This document shows positions 38,301 to 50,300 of a stretch of DNA of 64,000 bases, piece by piece. Made by a program: the position numbers and the translations under genes. Location: NCBI GenBank assembly GCA_018389105.1, contig JACATO010000654.1:124001-188000 (forward strand), given 5' to 3'. The stretch's first letter is position 1, and each line of letters starts with the position of its first letter. This stretch comes from Nautilus pompilius. Taxonomy: Eukaryota > Mollusca > Cephalopoda > Nautilida > Nautilidae. The notes beneath the pieces were generated by a model. The model had not been told where the DNA came from. It searched no databases and saw only the letters and a program-made list of their open reading frames with translations.

Positions 38301-41300
38301 TAAAACAACCAAAACTAAAAAGGATGATTGAAGAGCGAACAAGTAGCAACAGTCATGCCAACCTTTTGACAATTTTCTTGAAGGGTCTTCTCATACAGTA
38401 AGGTTTATAGTTATCCTACTTTTTCTTGTACCCACTCAGCAGTCCTAACCTCATCACCTAGAAGTTTCACGTGCCCATACTGGGAATGCCTTCACTGATT
38501 TGACCAAATTATTTTGCAGACCCCTCATGCTGTCATTTGTCATTGCATGGGAATCCAGCATCTTGATTTTTTTTTCCGCCTTTTTTTCTTTTTTATATCC
38601 ATTTAATGCCTTAACCAGTAGTAGTCATAGGTTAGCTTTTGTAAATAGCCATTATCAAATCTGCATCATTTTATAGATTCAGTCTGCAGCCAAACTTACA
38701 ATTGCAGATTTTATTCCAAAAGGCATTACAGATTCCGATATATTTGTTTGTTTGTTTTTTTTCATAAATCTCTTTTCTTAGTTAAACTAGTTGACCAATT
38801 AACACGTGATAGTTAATCGCAATATTTTTGTTTTCCTTTTTTTCTTTCTTATTCAGTTTTGAAAACTAAATTTTATTTCTATTTTTATTCCTTTTTCTGG
38901 TATGGTGGAAAAAATTGGTAATCTGCCCAAGAGAATCATCAGTAATAAATTATATTCAGGAAGTGTAGTAGGATGACAGGGTTGGCAGGAGATGCAGACA
39001 TTAACGGTTTGTTCGCAAAGTTACTATAAATCTAGTAGTAACCAATGTGTATTGTGATGGTTTTATTTTTTAATATTCTACCAGGAGTGCCTATTCCATT
39101 AGCATCATGGTCAAAAGATGGAAAGAACTTAAGTGAAAGTGATTTGGACATGGAAACAACTGAGAAAAACACCAGACTAACTATTCCTAATGCACAAAGG
39201 GCCGACTCTGGCATCTATGAGTTAACACTGTCCAATAATGTGGGTAGTGTCAAAGTACCTATCACTGTTAAAGTTCTGGGTAAGTGTTGGATTTTAACAG
39301 TGTTATGGGGAGGGGAGTTGGTAATGCTTTTACTCATGTTCATTTTGGAGAGTAAAAACTTGCTATTTCTTTAATATTTTAGTTTTTCTTTAACTTTGAA
39401 GTTTTGAATAAAAGATAAATAATCATTAATTTGATTTAGTGTGTTTATTGTTGTAAAAATAGGTCTGTGTTATATGTGTGATAAATAATAATGTTCACTG
39501 CTTGTAAATGAAGATGGTATTTCACAAATGATGTGAATACTCCTGGGTGCATGAGTTTGTTTATATTTGAGGAGCTGCCACTTGCACAGCAACCGCAATC
39601 TTAGGTGATGTAACCTGATGTCAAGGAACAACTGAGAAGACCAGACAACTTAGTGGTTGTACTCCACAAATATTCTGATAAATAGATGTACAAACTTCAA
39701 GAGACTTTTTTTTAAAGGCCTCTGGTTGTTGTTATAACTCACCCTCTTTTTGCACCTTGTGAGACTGGGTGTTTTTACTCGTTAGCCATTAAAATTGTGT
39801 AGGACAGCTTCTGCAAGAAACAGACTAAACTGACTGAGATAATCAATCACTGATGGAAATTGTCAAAGTTTCTGATGGGTAATAAAATGACTTCAGGTCG
39901 ACAGTTATGGAGCCACTGTTTAAGACATTTCACAGCATAGCGCTGGGTTTAAATACTATCACTAAGTCCATTGATGTGATTTAAAAAAAAAACATCTTTT
40001 TTTTTGCTTATAAAAATTTTCCAGACTGTCCAAGCAAACCTGAAGCTCCTCTTGAGGTGATGGATATTTTTAAGAATCGATGCAAAATTTCATGGAACAA
40101 ACCTAAAGATGATGGAGGAACCCCAATAAAGCATTATGTTGTGGAGAAGATGGACACAAGCCGAGGTGACTGGCTGGAGGTAGCAAAGGTCAAAGAGCTG
40201 AAATGTGATGTTTCAGATCTAATACCCAATAAACGTTACCAGTTCAGAGTCAAGGCAGTGAACGCAGAAGGAGCAAGTGAACCTTTGATTTCTGATGGAG
40301 AAATAACTGCCAGAGATCCATGGGGTCAGTACAGAATCATTTTTTTTTTTATTTATATTTATTAAAGAGCAAATTTACAGTGAAATTCTTCTGGAAAAGG
40401 TACAGCCAAAATCTTGATTAAAACTAATTTTGATTATAAAACACGAGACATTGTAATATAAGCTACTTTCTAGAGAACTCTAGCTCTCAGATTGATTTAG
40501 GTTTTATAATAAAATTTATAAAATAATTTTAAATTCTGAAAGTTTCAAATTGTCAAAAGACTTATGTACATGGAGTGGAGGTTTCTCTTTTAAAGCTACC
40601 AAATGACATCAGAATGAACTGTAAAAATTGTCTTTAGATATTCACTGGTCACAGAGAAAATGGAAAATTTAAAAATATTTGATGTTGCTCATTCCATCAT
40701 TCCTACATGGGTTTTCTTTTAAAAAGCAAGATTTGACTGGGCATGGACATAGTTGATGATAGATTTTTGGAGCACATACTAAGTCCTGTGGACATTATAC
40801 AAAGGACACACAATATTTGTCTCAGCAGAAAATTTACTTTCTATTATTACTAAATATAAGTGTCAAAAAATAATTCTGGATGGAATGTGTTTTTAAAAAA
40901 TCTGCACTATTTAAAACTTATGGGTACATTGGTAATTGTTGTTTTATTATCATATGATGTCACAGAGTTCCAGCTAGCCCTTTTTAGCATGGCGCCACGC
41001 CATGCCTCTGGTCTACAGCGCCATGCCTCTTTGTACATTGACATGCCCTAAATTTACAATGCCATGCCCCAAATGGTGCAAAACACAAAGCCCGATTTTC
41101 CTTTTTGTACAGGTATACAACCGCCGCATGCAGAACTTTTTGAGCGTCCCCTGGCGGGAATTTTCCAGCCGCTCTGCGGAGTTGTAACTTGTGCGCGTGC
41201 GCATTATACGCCATTTAGTTTACGCTTCGAAGCATAGCACGAGTACACAAAAGACCTAACAAAAGAGCGGCAGTCTTAAGAGTATTTTTCTTCAACGTTT

Positions 41301-44300
41301 TAACATACAATCTAGCCTAATTCAAGGTCGTCAATTAAAGCTATTGCATTTCATTATATTATGAGAACTTGTAAATGTATATATACATGCATTGACTTTG
41401 TTGCAAATAAATGTGAACTTGTAGGTTTGTATGATTGCATAAGTTAGTAATACTTCACTTAACACCTACATCATACTAGTATTAAACTATTATTTATCAA
41501 ATTTGTCTTGTCATTAATGCAAATAAATGTGCCCACAATACCATGCTTTCGCACCGTGACTGCACGCGATGTGCCCTGTTTTATAATATTTACCATGCCC
41601 GTTTGAAAACCTAGCTGTAACACTGTGTCAGTAGGCATGCTTGTGTCAAATTAGAATTCTTTTGAATGGTGAGACTTAACTGTATTACATCCAAGCTACT
41701 GTGAAGTTATACTTCAGTTAATTAGTATCTACAGAAGACCATAAACAGTAAGCAAACATAAGACCACTGAAAATACAGATCCTCCTCACCTTAATAATAT
41801 GAATGCCATAGGTTTCATACAATTACATTCATTTTGTTCAAAATGTTTTATATCCTGTAGAGCTTGTAGATGTCTGGTCGAGTAATCTGTCACAGTATCA
41901 ATGGTGATCTGGTACATGTCTTCCCATAAGGTTGCCAGGATTTTTGTTCAATTATTGCTGCGCACTTGGTTATTTGGCCCTTGTGCTGTCATAGATTATC
42001 AAAGGATTTTGTTGTTGTTGGCATACACAGGATCTACAATGTAGATAGACCTGTTGAAGGAGTGCTTTGTTGCAGTTGCCTTTTGGGAAGTTTCACCAAT
42101 TTTGCACCATCTGGGGCCTGACTTTGGCACGGAAATCCTTACTAGAGCTCCTCATTTTCAGATGTGGGAGAAAACCCACATGGAAAGCTGGGGAAGAAGA
42201 GTAAGAGGAAACCATGCCAGAGAGGTACAGCAAATCAAGCTGCTTTCTACAGGAATCTAACTTAGACTTTTTACCTTAGCAGTCCATTAAACTATTGCAA
42301 TGTTTGTACAATTAATAATCAATTTAACCAAAATTACATGCAACTTCAAAAACACTCAGAAATATTTTTTTTTACACTTTAGTATAATATAAAATGCATA
42401 ATTTTAAAGTATATTTTAATATAGCGGTTCAGATTTTTTTGACATTTGTGACACAAATTCAATCTTCATACACGTCTTTTTAGATTTTTTACTACAATTA
42501 GCTACCTGACAGAACAAACTGCTTGTGACTAAGCAAACTATTTTTTTATCCTAGTTAACATTAATTATGTTGTATATTTTAAGTTTTCTAAAAAAAATTA
42601 CCACAAAATTAAGGAAATTACTGAGCTTTTAGAGAATTTTCTAACTGATATTTCTAGACAGCATTTGTGTTTTCCGCTTTATTTAGATGATCAAATAATA
42701 AACAAAAATCAATTGCATTTTCTTTTTTTATAAAGATGAATGGTACTTTTGAGGGCAGAGTTTCAAATGTGCTATTTGTTAGTAGTTTTGGAGAGTAAGA
42801 AATGTCTTTGTGTGTTCTGGTTTAAATACAGATTATCTTATCAGTCCAGAAGTAAATGGGCAGATCAGACTAAAATAAAAAGTCTCCATTTTTCATGCAT
42901 ATAAGTAAATAAATTTAGTTGTAATATTGACTCTAAGGGGCTAGATGATCTTTGTTTATGCAGATCCTGCCAGCAAGCCTGGAAAACCAGAAGTAGTTGA
43001 CTGGGATAAAGACCGAGTCAGTTTAAAATGGACACCACCAAAGAGTGATGGTGGTGCTCCCATTTCAGGATACATAATTGAAAAGAAGGAAAAGTACGGC
43101 ACATCATGGGAACCAGTACGTTTGTTTGTCAAATTTATTTTTAAAAAATATCAGTATTACATTATTCTGGTTTAGTCTTTACTCTACTATTACAATTGAC
43201 AGATTAACTGTGGTTAAAATTAAAATGATACTGTACAATTAAATATTTAGTGTATTGTTACATAAAATAGGAGACTGGGGCCAGTTGTTACAGCACCAGT
43301 AATTCCTAATTAAATGTGTAGATCAGACTTTAATTGATGTCATAAGTCTTGACTCTTAGTGTATGTTGTCAATTATAGCTCATCTCTGTTTAATTCGGTG
43401 CTGAAAATGCTAGCTAGTCCTGATCTCTCCTATACTAGATAACATTTACTTTTGGTTTAGTTTTAATATAGTAATTTTACTTGAAATCTTGATAATTTTC
43501 CTATTACAATGTTTTTATACTGACTTTATTTGCTCAAGAACAATTAGTAATAGAATAAGTGCCTTAAAATGTTGTTCTTTTGTTTTTTCAGGTGATGGAA
43601 GTTCCAGCAGATAAAACAGAAGCTGTTGTACAGGGGCTAAAAGAAAACCAAGAGCATGATTTTCGGATTATAGCCAAAAATAAAGCTGGTAACTCTGAAG
43701 CAAGTATTACATCAGGCCCTGTTATTACTAAAGCAAGAAAAGGTAAAATTTTTGTCTTTAAAACTCATCTAAAATAGCAAAATGTAAATAGTTTATTAAT
43801 GTAATAAACAGTGAAAGATCAAGAAAATCTTTTCAGGAGCAAGACTTTTATTTAAGTATAACTAAGTCAAGGGCCATGTTACTGGATCCAATTTGCAGTT
43901 AAATAAAGGCTTTACTTATATATGATCATCTAAATCTAACGATTACAAAAATAAATGGAATTTAATTGAAAGATTCATTTGGTTGGATGTCAGCTGGTGA
44001 AAGGAAAGGAAAGGAAAATTATACATGCTAGGGATGTTCAAATGAAACCTTGCTGGATACCATTATGGTGATGCTTTTCCATTGGGTTTAATTTGAACAT
44101 TGACAGTACCACCATGGTTAAGATAAAAGATTTTGAATTTTAAAGTATTATCACAAGTCATTGCTGATGAAATTAGGATAACAAGATTTTGCCTAAACTT
44201 CATGAAATCTTTCATTTTTACTGACAGGATCATAGCACATCTGACATATGTTATTCCACTGCCACCTACCTCAGATGCTCGCTACCAATATATACATACT

Positions 44301-47300
44301 AATATATTCCACTCAGCTACTTATCAATTACTATTTTCTGCTAGGACAAAATGTTGAGGCCATTAGCATATCAGTTGTTCAACAGCCATGCAAACTCGCA
44401 GAAGGAAGAAATATATCCCAGCATGCTTTCTTAAGGCATGCACTTTGCTCGCAGTACATGTGATTGGTTCAAAGGTTATGATTTAGCAAGTTTTTTTTTG
44501 TGTGTAAAATGACAACTGATTCTCATTCATTCCTATTATTTTGAGACATTAAGAGGCAATTTGCTTTTCAGTGAAACCAAGGATTGATAAAAACAGCCTG
44601 CAGAACATCAAAGTGAAAGGAGCTCAGTCCTTCATTATCACAGCTCCTTTCATTGGAGAGCCTGCACCAGAAGTGGACTGGCAGATGAAAGGACTGGTAA
44701 GTCTATTTCTTGAGGATAATTCAACATTTAATCTTGAGTACTTTCTCATCTAAGAAAGTCAGTACCAAGCATTATTGTGTTGGAAATGGATTTTGTTATT
44801 GTTTACTTAACATTAATGATGCTAAGTGCAACATAAATTTCTTGACTAACAGCATTTACATTTTTGTGCTTTCTTATGTCCACAAAATTACAAAATTACA
44901 TCTGCAAAAATGCCAGGTGTTTGTTTTATCTGCATTATCTGTTGACCTCTTTTATTGTTATCCTTTCCTCTTAAATAACTGGCTATTTTTTGTTAAAGAT
45001 ACCAAGATTGATAATGAACATTGTTACAACACCAGTAATTCCTGATTAAAGATTAAATGTATAGAATGGGCTTGATCAATATCATATTTTTTTAGATCAA
45101 GAGTCAAGGTATATGATGTTGATTATAGTCTCATCTGAATATCTAATTAAGAATTACTGATATTATAACAATTTGCACATGTAACAATTAGCCCCAGTTT
45201 TTCTTAGACAAAAGAATAGAACATCCAAAAATTATGCTTAAATTTTAGTGGTTGGCACCACGGTTGATCTGCTAAATCTTTTCTCTGATAATCATTTAAA
45301 AATCTCTGTTTATTTGTCTTAAAATCTATAGCAATGATGTACTATTTCAGTACCTAAAAATCTGTTGTTTTTGCTTTTTTATTCTTATTGCTTGTAACAA
45401 ATAACACCTTGAAAAAATTATAATCCTAACCAGGTGTGTTCACAGTTAACAGGTGATCAGATTACTGATGTACTGTAATTTAAAAAAAATTTTTTTTTTT
45501 TGGAGATGTTTTGGTCTTACAAAGTAACTGAATCACATGCTAAACTATTTTTCTGTTACATTTTTTAACAGTAGATTTACAGAAATCAGAATGCAAGGAA
45601 CCCATTAAAATTTTTTTTTATCTTTTCTCTCTTTTTCAAATCCCTACAGAGTGGTAAATTAGATGCTTTTAAACCAACTGATGTTGTGTCTATTGAAAAC
45701 ACTCCAGGGAAATCTACAATTACCAACAGGAAGGCTGTTCGGAAAGACACTGGAGAGTATACCATCACTGTCACTAACCCCCATGGTTCAGATACTGCTA
45801 CTGTCAGTGTGGTAGTTCTCTGTAAGTAATTGTAGTAAATGGGTTTTTCTTTTTTATCTCTCTCACTCATCTCCTTACTGCTATTCCTCTATTTTATTTT
45901 ATGTTTTTTCATACACAACAGCAATAATAAGCTGAACAATTAGAAAGGAATTTTAAGATTGAAAATTGATTTTACTCAGCATTGCAACATCAATAGTGTC
46001 AACAATTTATCAAGCCTCGAAATATTGTCAGCAAGTTTCAGAAGTATTGAAATTAATTCAGTAGCTAAATTACGTTTTTTTTATAAATCTGCCTTTTGGT
46101 TTACTTTTGTTTTTAGCTCCTCCCATTCGGCCTGGAGGTCCTCTTGAAGTGAAAGATGTTACCAAGAACAGTGTAACAATTGCATGGAAACCACCAGAGG
46201 ACACTGGTGGTTCTGACATTACGTAAGAATGCACAGTAGTTCTGTTCACTTACTATATACAACTTTTGAGCAGTGCATGGCAATGTTGGAAATGTCTCTC
46301 CTTGATTCTCTAGTACTTTATGTTTCAGTTATTAAAGTTGAAAGTATTTGCACCATCCTCTGATCTGTAAAATATATTTGCAAAAACTTCAGTAAAGGAT
46401 TCTCCCAAACTTTATGAGAGAGGGAAAGCAGAACAGAGAGAGTCTTATTTTTTTTTTAGTTAAGCTTTGTCCCTCTTTTGAGATTTTTATTGTAACTGAT
46501 GTTCATGAAAAATTGTAGCAAATTTACTGACATTTAACAAAATTATAGTCAAAGTTTTTTTTGCTTTTTTAAATTTGGAAACTTATTTTTTGGTGTTACT
46601 GGCTATGAATTGGATACCAGTACATTGGAGAAACAAAGAAAACCATGAAAATCAAGGCTGAAGAATATAGGCAAGCATCACAATCTGCTTGGTCCTGTAT
46701 TCAACATATACAATGGGACAGTTGAAAATCGTAGTTCAAAAACAGCATGACCAACCAAAAGAAAGAAAAATACACAGGCATGCATATGGCCTTACAGTCA
46801 GCTCCTCTGCTTAGTACAGCTCGTGTGACCATAAAAATGTGGCTATCCTTAATTCAGGAATGAAACTTAAATTTCACAAAAATGTTAAGTCAGTGGAATG
46901 AATGATTTAATGGATAAGAGCATTTGGTTAATATCTGATAGTTCACTAGTTCAAATCTTGCCTACAACAAGAAGAACCAACATTTCTAATTAGCATTTGG
47001 ATCATTATTGTCAATAAAGTTTAACTTAATGAAAGTTAACAACAGGTGGTTATTACTGCTCTCAAACAAGTACATCATGTCAGATATTTTCTATTGATGT
47101 TAGTCTGAACTTTTCATTTTATATACAATTTCCTACCTTGGTAATATCTCTATTGAAATACTCGAATATTCCTGGTTTCAATAAAAAATGGTGATCTCTT
47201 TCTCTCATCACCAGTCTTTTTTGTGGAGTTCAAGTGGGAAACTGAATTTATTTTGGGGTTTATAGAGATGGCTTCACACAATACCTGATATGTCTGCTGT

Positions 47301-50300
47301 TATCAGTTAATGACTATAAAGCAAATTCTGTAAGCTCACATGATCATTTTCTATTGATTATTTGGTAAAAGGATTTTCTCAACCATTGCATCGTATTTTT
47401 ATTACAATTATTACACTCAATTAAATTTAAACTAATGAATATGTATTAGTTATTGTAAACTGATTACCTTAATTTTTTTTCTTTTAGTGGTTATGTTGTT
47501 GAGAAGTTCGACACACTGAAAGGTCGCTGGGAGAAGGTCAGTGACACAGTGACAGGGACAAAGTTCACAGTGCCCAAACTACAAGAAGGTCATGCCTACA
47601 AATTCCGAGTCATGGCTGAAAGTGTGCAGGGAGTTAGTGAGCCACTTGAAAGTGATGATAAAGTCGTTGCCAAAAATCCATTTGGTAAGTAAGGAAAAAA
47701 ACAAAATAGGTGAAATTATGATTTATAATTTATTAAAATATTTATGAGAGCAAGAACCAGACTAACTACCTGAGATTTCATCCCATAACTATGAATTGTT
47801 AGCATAGATTGTTTCTGTTTTTTTCTGTTGTCCATAGATGAACCTACACCACCAGGTCAGCCTCAAATTGTTGACCATGACAGAGACCACATTGACCTTA
47901 AGTGGGAACCACCAGAGAATGATGGTGGGGCACCAGTTACTGAATATGAAATTGAGCGAAAAGAGGCCAAGAGCAATAGATGGGTGAAAGTCAATAGAGA
48001 TCCCGTTAAGGTACAGTACACTACTGTCATACTTTCTTAAACTAAAGTAATTTAGTTCAGGAAAAAGAATGTTTTAAAATTTTACATAACATATGATATT
48101 CTTTTTTTTAACCTTTTTTAATAAAATGTACCTGCCTGATTAAAATTATTTAAAACATTAAGAAAGTCATGGAATGACTAAAATAGCACAAATGGCATAG
48201 CTCGTCCAGAAAATGAAAGGAAAAATTCAATTTATATTGCAGAAAGTAAAAAAAAATGTAACTAAAATATTCACCCAAATGTTGTCACAGAAGTGCCATT
48301 ACTGCTTCATTTTCTTGAATCTTATCACTGTCATTACTTTGATGCCACTATAACATTAAGTTTGTTGTCCTCACTCCAAAAATCCTAAATGGATGGCACA
48401 GAATAGAGACCTATAGTGTTATGTACTACTAGGAAAGCTTTCATCTCCCTGGCAGTGGTGTTCATCCAGGAATTGTCAATTGTCTTCTTCTGGGTTTGTG
48501 CTGCATAACAGTTTGCCTACTCAACTATTTGATGGAAGAAATTTTTCAGTATCAGCTTAAAGAAAATTTTCACTGAGGATAGCATCATCACAGACATTAA
48601 TTTTTGAGCTGGTTGGCTGTTAAAATGCTGAGATGCCTCAAACTTCACTCAACAATCTTTCTTTTACTTGCCACATATAATGTCGATTCATCACTGTCCA
48701 ACCAACTAACTAATGAAAGATCTGTGGTACGGACAATCAAGACCACTACATCATCTGAATGAAAGGATTCAGTGTTGGATTCCATCACACAGTTAACACA
48801 TTAGGTAATCAAAATCAATCATGCATGTAACTTGATTAATAAATTCACTTTGTGAGAAAACTAAGCAATGTATAATAGTCAGAGGAAGTAATAATGTGGA
48901 TCAGTATCCTCCTGCATGTACTGTCTTTAGTATAAACAGAAGTGATCATTAAATGACTTGTCAATGCCCAACTGATTTCAGCCATTTTTTGGCTGTTCTG
49001 AACTGGAAAGGATTAGAGATTTTTCAGAAATTGAATTTTAAATGTTCATTTTTAAAATTTTGATTTTCAAAAGAAATTTTTACTTTACCAGTATTCTTAC
49101 CCACATTATTTTGACTATTCCAGTCACTGCAATCACCAAAATAACTCATGACATGCCAAGAGATACTGACTTGGGATATTTTCTGGAAATTCATGTGCCA
49201 GTAGTCAATCTTATTCCAGTTTACACAATCTAAGGCAGTTACAGAACTTCACCAAAAGCAACTATGGCCAACAGGGCAGAGAATGGCCGTTAATAATGCC
49301 TTTATTGTTTCAATAAAGAGCTTCAACAAAGCACCAATTTCTTTTTTTTTAGTGTGTACACTAATGCTTACAAAGGAGGGGGCAACCACAATTCTTTATA
49401 TTTGGAACATATGTAAAATGGTGAGGTTCAGATCAGTAGTGTAGCTAGAGTTTGTGCTGCCCAGGGCAGTCCTTGAGTTTTCCGCCCCCCGCCCCCCCCC
49501 CAACACCACAAAAAACTTTTTTTTTTCATTGCAGTAGTCCAAAAATGCCGCCCCCAAAAGTTTCCACCTGGGGGCGGACCCCCCCCCCCTTTAGCTATGC
49601 CACTGGTTCAGATGAAAGCCGGCTGAGTTCCAACAGTAATGCTATTTCTGCTGGGTTTTATTTGAATATCTTCAGTATTTTACCTGTTCAAAAAACTCTG
49701 CCATGGTAATGCCATATTAGAATTTTTTGCCAGAACCTAATTCTAGTCTAAAACATTATTACATTGTGATAATGTATATTTTTTGCAGTAAGATTAGTAT
49801 TTAAAATACATCACAATTTACTTTATAGAAAATTTTTTCTAAAAAAAAAATCTTTGCAAATTTTTTCATCATTTCAATATCACATTTTAAAAGAAGAATG
49901 CTACCTGACTTTTTTTACTTTATCACTCTTAATACAAGCTGTTTTTGTTTTGTTTTTTATTTAAATTTTTTCAAACTTATTTAGTACAGTAGAAAAATAG
50001 ATTTTCAAAATTTTAAATATGCTGCAGTTGCTCTATTTCTGACCAACCAGAAATGTTTAATTAAACTGTCAAACATTAGTGACTGATGCTTTCATATCTC
50101 ATTGAACTGTATATTTTTCTTTCTTCATCAATTATCCTAATTTTCTCCACATCGTAGAGTGTGGTTTGTGACTCAGGTTTAGCTACAAACCCATCACCAA
50201 CTTTTGTGTTCAAGTCTGCTTCGAAGTCTAATGGAGACTTTGATATACATATTTTCAGGGCACACAGTTTACTGATGACAAGGTGATAGAGGGCAAAGAG

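Larger units (their letters stand above)
36643..39084 (+). other. Intron 15 of twitchin
   Basis: 2.4 kb. It contains a SINE with a type-ii tail (about 37045-37375) and a possible TTAA-flanked MITE (about 37645-37845). No exon seen. Confidence 0.6.
40325..42963 (+). other. Intron 17 of twitchin
   Basis: 2.6 kb. It holds a hAT-like non-autonomous element with a CpG-bearing segment (40963-41625) and a minus-strand SINE (42085-42265). The stretch 41840-42060 is of mixed composition and unclassified. Confidence 0.6.
46223..47487 (+). other. Intron 22 of twitchin
   Basis: 1.27 kb containing a Penelope-like GIY-YIG relic (about 46617-46800) and a tRNA-like SINE head (about 46890-47040). Confidence 0.5.
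48011..50258 (+). other. Intron 24 of twitchin
   Basis: 2.25 kb holding a minus-strand piggyBac transposase relic (48290-48640) and a hAT MITE nested in a palindromic MITE (49414-49677). The rest is AT-rich without recognised content. Confidence 0.65.

Noticed and set aside
44133-45045. Several overlapping + frames
   Set aside because: Low-complexity intron sequence around exon 20; no conserved motifs.
49452-49709. Proline-rich open frame
   Set aside because: Produced by C-runs of the hAT MITE; not a protein.
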